A stretch of 64,000 nt of DNA, taken from NCBI RefSeq assembly GCF_902497895.1, contig NZ_CABVHQ010000015.1, positions 38,851 through 102,850 on the forward strand, in the 5' to 3' direction. Shown in pieces: positions 24,432 to 34,873 of the stretch. Origin of the DNA: Pseudomonas fluorescens. GTDB taxonomy: Bacteria; Pseudomonadota; Gammaproteobacteria; Pseudomonadales; Pseudomonadaceae. Under the pieces are notes generated by a model. The model was not told the DNA's origin. It was given only the letters and a program-made list of their open reading frames with translations, and searched no databases. Every line of letters starts with the position of its first letter. The stretch's first letter is position 1. A program made the position numbers and the translations under genes.

Positions 24432-25589
24432 TCATTTTAGTGTTGTTCTACCGGGTTTTGCAGGCTTGTTTTTCTCGCCAGTTTCGGCGTTGAACTCCCC
24501 TAAATGCTTACCTTGCTTGTCGTAAATCTCAACTGCACCATGCTGAAAATCCCATTCATAGATCCGACCCTTGCTATCTTTCCAACGATCCCGTTTTTTA
24601 CCACCGCCTTGAACTGCCGACTTTGGCCGAACACTCACAGCATCCGGAAAAGCAAGTAGTACATCAGGAGCGACATGGTAACCAAGGCCACCCGGCACAC
24701 TAAGCACAATGTATAGCGGTTTTATGCCCGAGTCAGTCGGGAAAACGAGGATGAAATCCTTGTAATCAGGCGGATGGATCGGGTTGACGATGATGTTATC
24801 CGCTTGCTCGGTCGGCGGATAAATCCAGATTTGTGGGGCTTGTGGTGCGCTTTCTAATGGGGGAATCCCTGAGGTACTGGACGGGTCAACCGCTGGTGTC
24901 CAGATCAAGGTTACCCCGTCACCGAAATCGGCCACTTGCTGAGGGCCTTGTGCCTTGAACTGCACGACTGGAATCATTTCCCAATCGCTGCGTTTCTGCG
25001 TGTTGTACCCATAGCCCTTCAAGGTGCCGTCGGCTTGTTGCTCGACATGCAACCGAACACGGGTACGGCCTTCCTTGAGCGACTGAAGCTGTTCATCGGT
25101 GTACAGGCTGCTGTCACCAAGACTCGACGGCCAGAGTAAGGCCACCAAGCCCATCAAGGCACCCGTGGCCACAGCGGGCGTGACCAAACGCGCACCACTC
25201 GTAGCGCCGATGGATGTCGTACCCGTGCCCACCTCTGCAATAGCCGCTGTTCTACCTAATAGCAGTGTTCCGAGTGCAGCCGGTAATGCGCTGCCCCTGA
25301 TTTGCTTAAGAACGATGTTGCCCGCTGCATCCGTTTCACGACCACCCAACAGAGCGAAGTTGCCGTACTCGCCGACCGCCGTGGTGGGAATCGATCCGCC
25401 GAAATTCGTATAGTCAATCGTGCCATCAGGCAACTTGCAGGGCTTGGTAAAGGTGCAGGTCAACTGCTTTTGAATGGGGGCAGGTTTTTGCAGTTTCTCT
25501 ATCGGTTCAGCAGGCGGCAGCGGTGGTTTTTCTTGAACAAGCGCAGGGTGGTAAAAACCGAGTTGATCAAGAGAAGTGGCAGAAATCAT
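24432..25589 (-). CDS. S-type pyocin-like bacteriocin with colicin-E3-type rRNase domain
   Basis: A 385-aa toxin. The centre (about 160-300) is a pyocin S translocation domain (V-R-L-H-V-E-Q-Q-A-D-G-T-L-K-G-Y, later I-W-I-Y-P-P, G-L-G-Y-H). The C-terminus (about 325-385) is a colicin-E3-type ribonuclease: W-K-D-S-K-G-R-I-Y-E-W-D-F-Q-H-G-A-V-E. Asp347, His350 and Glu354 have the same spacing as the E3 catalytic triad Asp510, His513, Glu517. Relatives cut 16S rRNA in the ribosomal A site. The N-terminus is short (about 150 aa) with a hydrophobic Ala/Gly stretch and no recognisable receptor-binding domain, unlike long S pyocins, so uptake or delivery may differ. Two immunity-like genes follow. 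Confidence 0.88.
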   Translation of the reverse strand: MISATSLDQLGFYHPALVQEKPPLPPAEPIEKLQKPAPIQKQLTCTFTKPCKLPDGTIDYTNFGGSIPTTAVGEYGNFALLGGRETDAAGNIVLKQIRGSALPAALGTLLLGRTAAIAEVGTGTTSIGATSGARLVTPAVATGALMGLVALLWPSSLGDSSLYTDEQLQSLKEGRTRVRLHVEQQADGTLKGYGYNTQKRSDWEMIPVVQFKAQGPQQVADFGDGVTLIWTPAVDPSSTSGIPPLESAPQAPQIWIYPPTEQADNIIVNPIHPPDYKDFILVFPTDSGIKPLYIVLSVPGGLGYHVAPDVLLAFPDAVSVRPKSAVQGGGKKRDRWKDSKGRIYEWDFQHGAVEIYDKQGKHLGEFNAETGEKNKPAKPGRTTLK

Positions 25590-25982
25590 GGCGTCGACTG
25601 TGCCCGATTTGTTATTTGGGGTAAGTCAGCTATTTCTGTTAAAGCATGCGGAAAATTCTGTCGGAGCCAAGACGCTGCCAGGGAAGACCGATCACCAGCG
25701 CTTGAAACTGTTCGGAACTCAACTCCAGCTGAGAACCCTGGTGGGGGCCGGGCCAGATGATCGGGACAAGCGCGCTCCCACAGGGCATCGCTCGCTACCT
25801 GAGCGAGCGTCAACAGAACGTTACTTTTCGAAACCCCTCACAACCGCTGATCAGTAAGTCCGGTTTTTTGACACTTCCCCGATATGCGGTCACAACTTTT
25901 GCGCTCCGCTGGGTCATAACACCGTGGCCGCCGATGGACTATTGGCATCTACCGAGGTTTAGCCTGATACGGAGATAAGCTC
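25590..25982. other. Divergent intergenic region, pyocin / epimerase
   Basis: 393 bases without a supported gene. It must contain the promoters of the pyocin (leftward) and of the epimerase (rightward). GGAG lies 8 bases before the epimerase ATG. I see no clear LexA box, which chromosomal pyocin genes often have, and no AlgU-type promoter. Confidence 0.5.
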
Positions 25983-28900
25983 ATGATTTTCAACGTACAA
26001 AATTTTGGCGCCAAAGGAGATGGCATCACTGACGACACGGCGGCGATACAAAGCGCAATTGATGCGGCGGCCGCTGCAGGCGGGGGGCAGGTGTATGTGC
26101 CGACCGGAACTTATATCGTTTCGGGAGGTGAGGAACCCTCCGACGGCTGCCTGATGCTCAAGAGCAACGTCTACCTGTACGGCGACGGCATGGGCGCAAC
26201 GACCGTCAAGGTGGCTGACGGCTCCGACGCCAAGATCACGGGGGTCATCCGCTCCGCCTATGGCGAGGAAACCCACGACTTCGGCGTCAGCAACCTCACC
26301 ATCGACGGCAACCGTGACAACACCACGGGCAAGATCGACGGTTGGTTCAACGGCTACATTCCCGGCGAAGAAGGCTACGACTCCAACGTCACCCTCGACA
26401 GCGTCGAGATCAAGGATTGCTCCGGGTACGGTTTCGACCCCCACGAGCAGACCGTCAACATGGTCATCAAGAACAGCGTGTCCCACGGCAATGGCCTGGA
26501 CGGCTTCGTTGCTGACTTCCTCAGCGACAGCACCTTCGAAAACAACGTCGCCTACGACAATGACCGCCACGGTTTCAACGTCGTCACCAGTACCCACGAC
26601 TTCACCCTCACCAATAACGTTGCCTACAACAACGGCGGCAATGGCATCGTGGTGCAGCGCGGCAGCGAGGACATCCCCTCCCCCAGCAACATCACCATCA
26701 CCGGTGGCGAGGTGTACGGCAACGGCGCCGAAGGGGTGCTGATCAAACTGTCCAGCGACGTGACCGTCAGCGGCGTCGACATTCACGACAACACCAGCGC
26801 CGGGATCCGCATCTACGGCAGCAACCACGTCGAGATCATCGACAACACGCTTAACAACAATTCCCTGGGCAGCCCCGTACCGGAGATCATCATCCAGTCC
26901 TACGACGACACCCTGGGTGTGTCCGGCAAGTACTTCAACGGCAGCGACAACACGATCCAGGGCAACATCATCAGCGGCAGCAACCTGTCGACCTACGGTG
27001 TTGCAGAGCGCAATGAAGACGGCACCGATCGCAACGCCATCATCGGCAACACCATCAGCCACACCAGCAAGGGCGCCACGCTGGTCTATGGCGACGGCAG
27101 CTACGTCAGCGCCACGGTGCCGATGACCACCGTGCAAGGCACGGCTGGCAACGACACCCTGCTGGGCAGCGCCGCCAGCGAGATTTTCTATGGCGCAGCA
27201 GGCAACGACACTATCAATGGCGGGGCCGGTGGCGACATTCTGGTGGGCGGTGCAGGCATCGACAAACTCACCGGCGGCACGGGTGCCGATACGTTCCGTT
27301 TCATCGCCCAGTCCGACAGTTACCGCAACGCAACCGCAAGCTTCGATGACACCATTACCGACTTCGACGTCACCCAGGACAAGATCGACCTCGCCGGCCT
27401 CGGTTTCACCGGCCTGGGCAATGGCCGTGGCGGCACCCTGCAGGCCAGCTACAGCGCCAGCAACGACCGCACCTACATCAAGGACTACGATGCCGACGCC
27501 AGCGGCAATCGCTTCGAGTTGATTCTCTCGGGCAACCTCGCCAGCACCCTGACCGCCAGCAATTTCATCTTCAATCGTGTGGTCACCGGCACCAGCGGCA
27601 GCGACTCGCTGCTGGGTAGCGATTCGGCCGACACCCTGCTCGGCCTGGCGGGTAACGACAGCCTCAGTGGCGGCGCGGGCGACGACAAGCTCGACGGCGG
27701 TGCCGGTATGGACACTCTCACCGGTGGCGCCGGAGCGGACATCTTTGTGTTCTCCAATCGCCTGGACAGTTACCGCAACTACAACACCGGCGGTGCCAAC
27801 CTTGGCGACCTGATCACCGATTTCGATATCACCGCCGACAAGATCGACCTCTCGGCCATGGGTTTCACCGGCCTGGGGGACGGCAAGAACAACACCCTGT
27901 ACCTGGTGCTCAATACTGCTGGCACCAAGACTTACATCAAGTCCCTGACCGCCGACGCCAATGGCAACCGGTTCGAGGTGGCGCTGGACGGCAATTACCT
28001 CGACACGCTGACCAGCGCCAACTTCGTCTTCGCCACCTCGTCGCCGACCAACCAGGCGCCGGTGCTGGCCACGCCGCTGCTGGATCAGAGCACGACCGAA
28101 AACACCCCGTTCAGCTACGTGGTGCCGGCCACCAGTTTTACCGATCCGGATAACGACAGCCTCAGCTACACCGCCAAGCTGGCCAATGGCAGCGCCCTGC
28201 CCAGCTGGCTGACATTCGATGCAGCCACTCGTACGTTCAGCGGCACACCCAGCGATACGGCATCGGGCACTTACTCCATACAGGTCACCGCGGCCGACGG
28301 CAGCAACGCCACCGTCAGCGACAGCTTTAACCTCGCCGTGCAAGACGTACCTGCCGCCCCCACCGTGATCAATGGCACGCCGAACAACGACACGCTGACC
28401 GGCACCGCAGCCAACGAACAACTGTTCGGTGGCGCCGGTAACGACACCCTTAATGGCGGCGCGGGCAACGACATCCTGGTCGGTGGCACCGGCGTGGACA
28501 AACTCACCGGCGGCGCGGGTGCCGATGTGTTCCGCTACACCTCAAAACTCGATAGTTACCGCACCAGCGCCACCAGCGTCAGTGACCAGATCCTCGATTT
28601 CGACGTGGCCGCCGACAAGATCGATGTCTCCGCGCTCGGTTACACCGGCCTGGGCAATGGCCTGAACGGCACGCTGCAAGTGACCTACAGCGCGTCGAGC
28701 AACCGCACCTACCTCAAGGACCTCACCGTCGACGCCAACGGCAACCGCTTCGAAGTGTCGCTGGCGGGCAACCTGGTGAGCAGCCTGACGGCCAGTCATT
28801 TTGTCTTCGCCGACCAGAACACCCCCAGCAATGTAGCGCCGGTGGTGGCCATCCCCCTCCTCGACCAGAGCGCCATCGAAAGCACGCCGTTCAACTACAC

Positions 28901-31598
28901 CGTGACCCACGACAGCTTCACCGACGCCAACCAGGATGTATTGACCTACACCGCGACCCTGGCCGATGGCAGCGCCCTGCCCGCATGGCTGAGCTTCAAT
29001 GCCACCAACCTGACCTTCACCGGCACGCCGATCAGCACTGCGTCCGGCAATTACAACGTACTGGTCAAGGCCACCGATCCTTCAGGTGCGTCGGTCAGCG
29101 ACAGCTTCGCCCTGGCGGTGGCCGATGCGCCCGCCAATACCGTTACCGGCACCAACAACGCCGAAACCCTCAACGGCACGGCGGGTGCAGATCTGATCCT
29201 CGGCCTCGGTGGCAACGACACGATCAAGGCGGGCACTGGCGCCGACATCGTCGACGGCGGCGCCGGACGCGACTCGCTGTACGGCGGCGACGGTGCCGAC
29301 ACCTTCCGCTACACCAACGTGCTCGACAGCTACCGCGACTACGACACCGGCGGTGTCACGGCCACCGACACGATTTATGACTTCACCGCGGGCGTCGACA
29401 AGATCAATGTTTCGGGCCTTGGCTTTCTCGGCCTCGGCGATGGCAGCAATGGCACGCTGTACATGACCCTCAACGCGGCCGGCGACAAGACCTACATCAA
29501 GTCCGCCGAAACGGATGCCGATGGCAATCGTTTTGAAATCGCCCTCAACGGCAATCACCTCAACACCCTGACCGCCAGCGACTTCGTGTTCGGCGAGCGT
29601 GCCCAGCAGGACATCCTCTACCTGCCCACCCTCGGCCAATCCAATGCGCGCCTGCTGCGCATGACGGAGGACGACGATCAGTCCGGCACCTCGATGCTGG
29701 TCAACGACCTGGACCGCTACACCACCTATGACGTGCGCAGCCAGTTCACCGATGCCGATGGCAACGGCATCGACATCGCGGTGGGCGGCAGCACGGTCAC
29801 CGGCCTGTCGACTCTCAGCGCCGAGGAACTCAAGTTGTGCTGGTGGCTGACCGACACCAACCAACCCGGGCCTGCGCTGTTGCGCGCCGTGACGCTGCTG
29901 CGGGACCAGCTCACCGAACTGCAATCCATCGATAACGTCACCATGGGCATCATTTGGGGCCAGGGCGAGGAAGCCGCCCAGGAGATCGCCCGCGCCACGG
30001 ACAAACCAGCGGCAGCAGCGGCCTACAAGGCCGCGACCCTGAAGGTGTTTGATTACCTGCATGCCCAGTTCGGCAACTTCAGCGTGTACATGATGGAAAC
30101 CGGTCACTACGAGCAGGACGCCGCGCGTGCCCGTGGTTATTCTGAAGAGAAGATTGCCTCCATCGTCGAGGGGGTTGGCTATGTCCGCGCCGCCCAGGAA
30201 GCCATCGCCGCCGAGCGCGCCGACGTCAAGCTGGCGGTGGACTACACCGACCTGCCCTTGCGCTACGAAGTCGATCCGCTGGTGTATCCCGACGACGTCT
30301 GGCACCTGCACGAAGAGTCGGCGGAGATCGTTGGCCAGCGCCTGGCCGACTACATTGCCGATGACCTTGGCTTCCAGGGCAACCCCAACGACAACAATAG
30401 CGTGCAGGACATTTTCGACAACGCCCAGAACCAGGGCGGGATGATTTCCGGTACCGACCAGGCGGATACCCTGGTGGGCAGCTCGGGCAACGACACGCTG
30501 GATGGCGACCTGGGCGCCGACACCATGACCGGTGGGGATGGTAACGACATCTATGTGGTCGATAACGCGTTTGACAGTGTGGTGGAAACCAACACCTCGA
30601 CCTCGCAGATCGATACGGTGCAGGCCTCGGTCAGCTGGACGCTGGGCGCCAATCTCGAGAACCTGGTGCTCACCGCCGTGTCGGACATCGACGGCACCGG
30701 CAATGAGCGGCGCAACTTCATCACCGGCAATGCCGCCAATAACGTGCTCGATGGTGCCGCAGGGGCCGACAGCATGAGCGGCGGCGATGGCAACGACACC
30801 TACTATGTCGACAACGCCGACGACACCGTGATCGAGACCAACAGCAATGCGGCGCCTGGAGGGATCGACAGCGTGCACAGCAGCCTGGCGGCTTATACCC
30901 TCGGCAACAACGTCGAGCATCTGTATATCGATAGCACTGGCGCCGCCAATGGCACGGGCAACGCGTTGGACAACACGCTGTTCGCCAGTGCCGGCAACAA
31001 CGTGCTGGACGGGCGCGATGGCAATGACACGGTGTCTTTTGAACGCGCCCTGTCCGGCGTTACCGTAAACCTCTCGACGTCAGCGCAACAAAACACCCTG
31101 GGTTCCGGGCTCGACACCGTGAAATTCTTCGAAAACCTGACGGGAAGCGCCTACGCCGACAGTCTGTCGGGCAACAGCGCCGCGAACGTTCTGAACGGTG
31201 GTGCGGGCAACGATACGCTGGTGGGCGGTTCGGGCGATGACCGGCTGATCGGCGGTGCAGGCACCGACAATCTCACCGGCGGCACTGGCGCGGATACCTA
31301 CGCGTTTGGTGCGCTGTCGGACATGGGCGTCGGGGCTTTGCGCGATGTGATCAACGGTTTCAAGAGCACCGAGGGCGATCATATGGATTTCACCGGCCTG
31401 GACGCCAACCCGCTGACCGCCGCTGTCGACGCCTTCACCTTCATCGCCAGCAACGCCTTCGACCCTGCCAACGCCACCGGCCAACTGCGCTTTGCCGATG
31501 GCATTCTCTACGGCAGTGTCAACGCCGACGCCAGCCCCGAGTTCGAATTCGAACTGGTGGGCGTCAAGGAGCTGCACGCCAGCGACTTTACAGCCTGA
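25983..31598 (+). CDS. psmE: Secreted mannuronan C5-epimerase / alginate O-acetylhydrolase (PsmE-like)
   Basis: A 1871-aa calcium-binding exoprotein that converts mannuronate to guluronate in alginate and probably removes acetyl groups. Residues 1-382 are the A module, a right-handed beta-helix with catalytic Tyr149, the D-P-H-E motif at 152-155 and Asp178, at the same numbers as in AlgE4. R modules with RTX nonapeptides start near 383, 535, 795 and 1053. Cadherin-like inserts (N-Q-A-P-V-L and N-V-A-P-V-V) lie at about 685-788 and 944-1050. An SGNH hydrolase domain occupies about 1207-1465, with nucleophile G-Q-S-N and the closing D-V-W-H-L-H. More RTX repeats fill 1487-1760, followed by the C-terminal secretion region. 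There is no signal peptide, as expected for type I secretion. The domain combination matches P. syringae PsmE. The type I exporter operon lies convergent downstream. Confidence 0.93.
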   Translation: MIFNVQNFGAKGDGITDDTAAIQSAIDAAAAAGGGQVYVPTGTYIVSGGEEPSDGCLMLKSNVYLYGDGMGATTVKVADGSDAKITGVIRSAYGEETHDFGVSNLTIDGNRDNTTGKIDGWFNGYIPGEEGYDSNVTLDSVEIKDCSGYGFDPHEQTVNMVIKNSVSHGNGLDGFVADFLSDSTFENNVAYDNDRHGFNVVTSTHDFTLTNNVAYNNGGNGIVVQRGSEDIPSPSNITITGGEVYGNGAEGVLIKLSSDVTVSGVDIHDNTSAGIRIYGSNHVEIIDNTLNNNSLGSPVPEIIIQSYDDTLGVSGKYFNGSDNTIQGNIISGSNLSTYGVAERNEDGTDRNAIIGNTISHTSKGATLVYGDGSYVSATVPMTTVQGTAGNDTLLGSAASEIFYGAAGNDTINGGAGGDILVGGAGIDKLTGGTGADTFRFIAQSDSYRNATASFDDTITDFDVTQDKIDLAGLGFTGLGNGRGGTLQASYSASNDRTYIKDYDADASGNRFELILSGNLASTLTASNFIFNRVVTGTSGSDSLLGSDSADTLLGLAGNDSLSGGAGDDKLDGGAGMDTLTGGAGADIFVFSNRLDSYRNYNTGGANLGDLITDFDITADKIDLSAMGFTGLGDGKNNTLYLVLNTAGTKTYIKSLTADANGNRFEVALDGNYLDTLTSANFVFATSSPTNQAPVLATPLLDQSTTENTPFSYVVPATSFTDPDNDSLSYTAKLANGSALPSWLTFDAATRTFSGTPSDTASGTYSIQVTAADGSNATVSDSFNLAVQDVPAAPTVINGTPNNDTLTGTAANEQLFGGAGNDTLNGGAGNDILVGGTGVDKLTGGAGADVFRYTSKLDSYRTSATSVSDQILDFDVAADKIDVSALGYTGLGNGLNGTLQVTYSASSNRTYLKDLTVDANGNRFEVSLAGNLVSSLTASHFVFADQNTPSNVAPVVAIPLLDQSAIESTPFNYTVTHDSFTDANQDVLTYTATLADGSALPAWLSFNATNLTFTGTPISTASGNYNVLVKATDPSGASVSDSFALAVADAPANTVTGTNNAETLNGTAGADLILGLGGNDTIKAGTGADIVDGGAGRDSLYGGDGADTFRYTNVLDSYRDYDTGGVTATDTIYDFTAGVDKINVSGLGFLGLGDGSNGTLYMTLNAAGDKTYIKSAETDADGNRFEIALNGNHLNTLTASDFVFGERAQQDILYLPTLGQSNARLLRMTEDDDQSGTSMLVNDLDRYTTYDVRSQFTDADGNGIDIAVGGSTVTGLSTLSAEELKLCWWLTDTNQPGPALLRAVTLLRDQLTELQSIDNVTMGIIWGQGEEAAQEIARATDKPAAAAAYKAATLKVFDYLHAQFGNFSVYMMETGHYEQDAARARGYSEEKIASIVEGVGYVRAAQEAIAAERADVKLAVDYTDLPLRYEVDPLVYPDDVWHLHEESAEIVGQRLADYIADDLGFQGNPNDNNSVQDIFDNAQNQGGMISGTDQADTLVGSSGNDTLDGDLGADTMTGGDGNDIYVVDNAFDSVVETNTSTSQIDTVQASVSWTLGANLENLVLTAVSDIDGTGNERRNFITGNAANNVLDGAAGADSMSGGDGNDTYYVDNADDTVIETNSNAAPGGIDSVHSSLAAYTLGNNVEHLYIDSTGAANGTGNALDNTLFASAGNNVLDGRDGNDTVSFERALSGVTVNLSTSAQQNTLGSGLDTVKFFENLTGSAYADSLSGNSAANVLNGGAGNDTLVGGSGDDRLIGGAGTDNLTGGTGADTYAFGALSDMGVGALRDVINGFKSTEGDHMDFTGLDANPLTAAVDAFTFIASNAFDPANATGQLRFADGILYGSVNADASPEFEFELVGVKELHASDFTA

Positions 31599-31614
31599 GT
31601 TAAGCCCACATCCT

Positions 31615-32118
31615 GTGGGAGCGAGCTTGCTCGCGATGACAGCGGCACATCCAACAGGGATGCTGACTGACCCGCCGCTATCGCGAGCAAGCTCGCTCCC
31701 ACAAGGGGATTGGCAGCGCCAGAAAAATCTAAGACAACCACAGACCAAATGTGGGAGCGGGCTTGCTCGCGATGACGGAGGCACATTCGGTATGGATGTT
31801 GGCTGACCCACCGCTTTCGCGAGCAAGCCCGCTCCCACAAGGGGATTGGCAGCGCCACAAAAATCTAAGACAACCACAGACCAAATGTGGGAGCGGGCTT
31901 GCCCGCGAAGGCGTCGGCACATCCAGCACTGATACAAGCTGACCCACCGCTTTCGCGAGCAAGCTCGCTCCCACAAGGGGATTGGCAGCGCCACAAAAAT
32001 CTAAGACAACCACAGACCAAATGTGGGAGCGGGCTTGCTCGCGATGGCGGCGGTACATTCGAGATGGGTGCTGGCTGACCCACCGCCTTCGCGAGCAAGC
32101 TCGCTCCCACAGGATAGG
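31615..32118. repeat. REP/BIME array, four inverted REP pairs
   Basis: Four tandem units start at 31615, 31751, 31887 and 32033 (spacing 136, 136 and 146 bases). Each has a forward REP (GTGGGAGCGRGCTTGCYCGC) and an inverted REP (GCGAGCAAGCYCGCTCCCAC), with a conserved linker containing GGGGATTGGCAGCGCC and AATCTAAGACAACCACAG. It lies between the convergent epimerase gene and type I secretion operon. Confidence 0.95.
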
Positions 32119-32153
32119 CTGCAACCTTGAGCTTGGTTGGAACCCCAGGCTTT

Positions 32154-33506
32154 TCAGAACAGGCTTTGCACCTGTTCCAGGACGCCGCGGTTCATCTGGC
32201 CGGTGTGGGTGTGCAGGCTCACATAGCTTTGCAGCATGTCGAGCTTGGTGTTGAGCAGGTCTCGGCGGGCCTGGAACACCCGCTGCTGTGCATCAAGAAT
32301 ATCCACCGTGGAACGCACTCCACCCTGAAAGCCTTTTTCCGTCGAGGTCAGGGCCCGCTGATTGGACTCCACCGCCCGCTGCATCGCCTTGCTCTTGGCG
32401 AACCCGGCCACGACGCCCAGATAATCGGCCTCGATGTCCTCGGCCAACTGTTGACGCTGCACATCGTAGTCGGACTGGGCACCGGCCAGTTGCGCTTCGG
32501 CCTTCGCCACCGAGGCACGTACCGCCCCGCCGCGATACAACGGAATATCCAGCTGCACCCCCACGTAATAAGAGTCCTGGCGCGGGTCGAGCTCCTGGTA
32601 CTGAGGGCTTTCCCGTCGGGTTAGCTGGGTGGTCAGCGACACGGTCGGATAATGCCCGGCGCGCTGACTGTCAGCCTGCGCCTCGGCGACTTTCACCGCC
32701 GCCAGCCGGGATGCCAGATCGGGGCTGGCTTCACGGGCAATCGCCGTCCAGTACGGCAAATCCCGCTCCGGCGGTATCGGGCTACCGGTGGGCAGTTCTT
32801 CGCGCATCGGCTGGATGTCATCGATGGGCACGCTGGCGCGACCGGACAAGGCCCGCAACGCAGCCACGCGGCGGGCCTGGGCTTCAGCCTCCTGGGCGTC
32901 GACGAGATCGAGCCGCGCCTGGGCCTCATCAATATCGGTGATCGCGCCCTGGCCGCCCTGATAAAGCTTTTTGCTCTGCGTCACCAACCCATTGATGGCA
33001 GTCTTTTGCTGGGCGATCAACTTGATCTCGTTCTCGGCCCGAGCGACGTCGAAATAGCCTTTGGCAACCCGGTCGTACAGAGTCTGGCCGGCAACGTCGA
33101 ATAGCTGGGTACCCAACTGCCCCCGCGCCTTGCCCTCCTGATACGCCGCCCAGCGCCCCTTGTCATAGAGCGGTTGTTGCGCCGCCAGGGTGACGCTGTT
33201 CGCCTGGTAGTCGTTACTGTTGACGTAACTGCTGTCGTCGCCGCCATCGATACGTCCACCGTAACCGTAGCGCGATGTCAGCGACACTTGCGGATAGAGG
33301 CCGCCGCGGCCAATCGCCTCTTCATGGCTGGAAGCATCAAAGGCATGGGCTGCCGATTGCACGGTCGGGTCATTGAGCCGCGAGGCGTCGTATGCAGCGG
33401 TCAGGTTCAGGCCTTCGCCGGCCCATACGGGATTGATCGCGGCCCAGTTGGCACACAAACCCAGCAGTACAGCGCAGCGATAGCGGCAACGGTCGGTCAT
33501 GCTCAT
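32154..33506 (-). CDS. TolC-family outer-membrane protein of the type I secretion system
   Basis: A 450-aa TolC-family channel (PrtF/AprF-like). The signal peptide ends near W-A-G (about residue 30), followed by L-N-L-T-A-A-Y-D-A-S-R-L-N-D-P-T. It has two outer-membrane-efflux repeats with long coiled coils. It is the last gene of the ABC-MFP-OMP operon; its ATG overlaps the MFP stop (ATGA). It provides the outer-membrane exit for the RTX exoprotein encoded next door. Confidence 0.92.
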   Translation of the reverse strand: MSMTDRCRYRCAVLLGLCANWAAINPVWAGEGLNLTAAYDASRLNDPTVQSAAHAFDASSHEEAIGRGGLYPQVSLTSRYGYGGRIDGGDDSSYVNSNDYQANSVTLAAQQPLYDKGRWAAYQEGKARGQLGTQLFDVAGQTLYDRVAKGYFDVARAENEIKLIAQQKTAINGLVTQSKKLYQGGQGAITDIDEAQARLDLVDAQEAEAQARRVAALRALSGRASVPIDDIQPMREELPTGSPIPPERDLPYWTAIAREASPDLASRLAAVKVAEAQADSQRAGHYPTVSLTTQLTRRESPQYQELDPRQDSYYVGVQLDIPLYRGGAVRASVAKAEAQLAGAQSDYDVQRQQLAEDIEADYLGVVAGFAKSKAMQRAVESNQRALTSTEKGFQGGVRSTVDILDAQQRVFQARRDLLNTKLDMLQSYVSLHTHTGQMNRGVLEQVQSLF

Positions 33507-34873
33507 TCCTCTTTGAAGGCTGCAAGCAAGCGTTCGCGCAGTGGTTTCATCAGGTAATTCATCAAGGTGCGTTCCCCCGTCACCACCGTGACATCGGCGA
33601 GCATGCCGGGGCGCACCAGCAGGCCGGCGACCTGCAGCGAGGCGACGGTGTCGGCGGGAATTTCGACCTTGGCGGAAAAGTACGGCTGGTGCGTCTGTTC
33701 ATCGATCAACTGGTCCGCCGACACCGTCGTCACCGTGCCGGTGACTGTCGGCGTATCCATCCGTTGCAGCGCGGTGAAATGCACATGCACCGGCAGCCCC
33801 GGGCGCAATTTATTGGCCATCAGCGGCTCGAAACGCGCGGTGATCGCCATCGGCGCATCCAGCGGCACCACCTGCATCAGGGTTTGGCCGGCCTGCGCAA
33901 CGCCCCCGACCGTATGAATGCTCACGTCCATGACCTGCCCGGACACCGGCGCACGGATCGCACCGTTGTCGACTTCAAACTGCAAGGCATGAATCTGATC
34001 GGCATAACCTGCCGCCTCGGCAGAGACCTCGCTGAGCCGGGTTTCGGCATCGCGGCGAAATTCCTGCTGCGCCTGCAAGGCCTTGAGCCGGCTTTCGTTG
34101 ATCGCCTGGCGGGTCCTGCCGACATCGCCCACCCCGGAGGCAATCTGCCCGGCCAATTGGGCTGCGTTGCGCTCGACCTCGAAGAGTTTGTTGCGCGGAA
34201 CGTAGCCTTCACGGGCCAAATCGCGCAGGCCTTCCAGCTCCTGCTGCTGGAAGCGCATCTGCGCGTCGTAGTTGCGCTTGACGCCTTCGTAGCCAAGCAA
34301 TTGCTGCTGCAACGCCGCGGCTTCGTGTTCGATGATCTGCAAGCGGCTGCCCAGCTCTGCGCGGCGAGTCAGAAACAACTGGCTCTGCAAGGCCATGGCC
34401 GCCTTGACCCGCGGCTCGTCGGCATGTCCCAGCAGTTCAGCGGGCCATTGGATCTCGGCTGAGCCCAGGCGCTCGGCAATCAACCGAGCCTCGACGCTGC
34501 GATCGTTGAGCAACTTGCCCAGGGTCACGTCCAGTTGCGACTGCGCCTGCACCGTGTTGAGCTGCACCAGCAACTGTCCCTGGGTGACGCGGTCGCCATC
34601 GCTGACCAGCAGCTTTTCCACCACCCCACCAACCAACGACTGCACAGCCTTGCGTTCGCCCGCCACCACCACGGTGCCGCTGCCTACGACACCCTGGTCG
34701 AGCGGCGCCAGGCAGGCCCAGAGCAGGAAGCCGCCCAGCGTCAGGACCAGGAAACCCACACCATAGCGTGCCGCCCCCCCGGCGTCGGTACTGGCACAGG
34801 GCAGCGTTGTGGCACCGCTCACGCTCAGCCCCTGCTCGCTGTATGTTTTTGCCCCAGGGGTCAGATCACGCAT
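33503..34873 (-). CDS. Type I secretion membrane fusion protein (HlyD/PrtE family)
   Basis: A 456-aa adaptor. One membrane helix near residues 38-58 (F-L-V-L-T-L-G-G-F-L-L-W-A) is followed by the lipoyl motif V-V-A-G-E-R-K-A-V-Q-S-L, a long coiled coil (about 100-300) and the C-terminal R-T-L-M-N-Y-L-M-K-P-L signature of AprE/PrtE. It overlaps the ABC gene by 8 bases upstream and the TolC gene by 4 bases downstream. It spans the periplasm between the exporter and the channel. Confidence 0.92.
   Translation of the reverse strand: MRDLTPGAKTYSEQGLSVSGATTLPCASTDAGGAARYGVGFLVLTLGGFLLWACLAPLDQGVVGSGTVVVAGERKAVQSLVGGVVEKLLVSDGDRVTQGQLLVQLNTVQAQSQLDVTLGKLLNDRSVEARLIAERLGSAEIQWPAELLGHADEPRVKAAMALQSQLFLTRRAELGSRLQIIEHEAAALQQQLLGYEGVKRNYDAQMRFQQQELEGLRDLAREGYVPRNKLFEVERNAAQLAGQIASGVGDVGRTRQAINESRLKALQAQQEFRRDAETRLSEVSAEAAGYADQIHALQFEVDNGAIRAPVSGQVMDVSIHTVGGVAQAGQTLMQVVPLDAPMAITARFEPLMANKLRPGLPVHVHFTALQRMDTPTVTGTVTTVSADQLIDEQTHQPYFSAKVEIPADTVASLQVAGLLVRPGMLADVTVVTGERTLMNYLMKPLRERLLAAFKEE

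Noticed and set aside
25959..28421. 820-codon open frame on the minus strand opposite the epimerase gene
   Set aside because: It is Val/Ala/Gly-rich antisense of the RTX repeats, with no recognisable domain; a by-product of the GC-rich repetitive coding strand.
29082..30920. 612-codon minus-strand frame opposite the epimerase gene
   Set aside because: Same composition artefact as above; the plus strand has clear SGNH and RTX domains.
31613..32120. Possible CRISPR array from the regular 136-146-base spacing
   Set aside because: Repeats are inverted REP pairs with conserved linkers, not short direct repeats with unique spacers; no cas genes.
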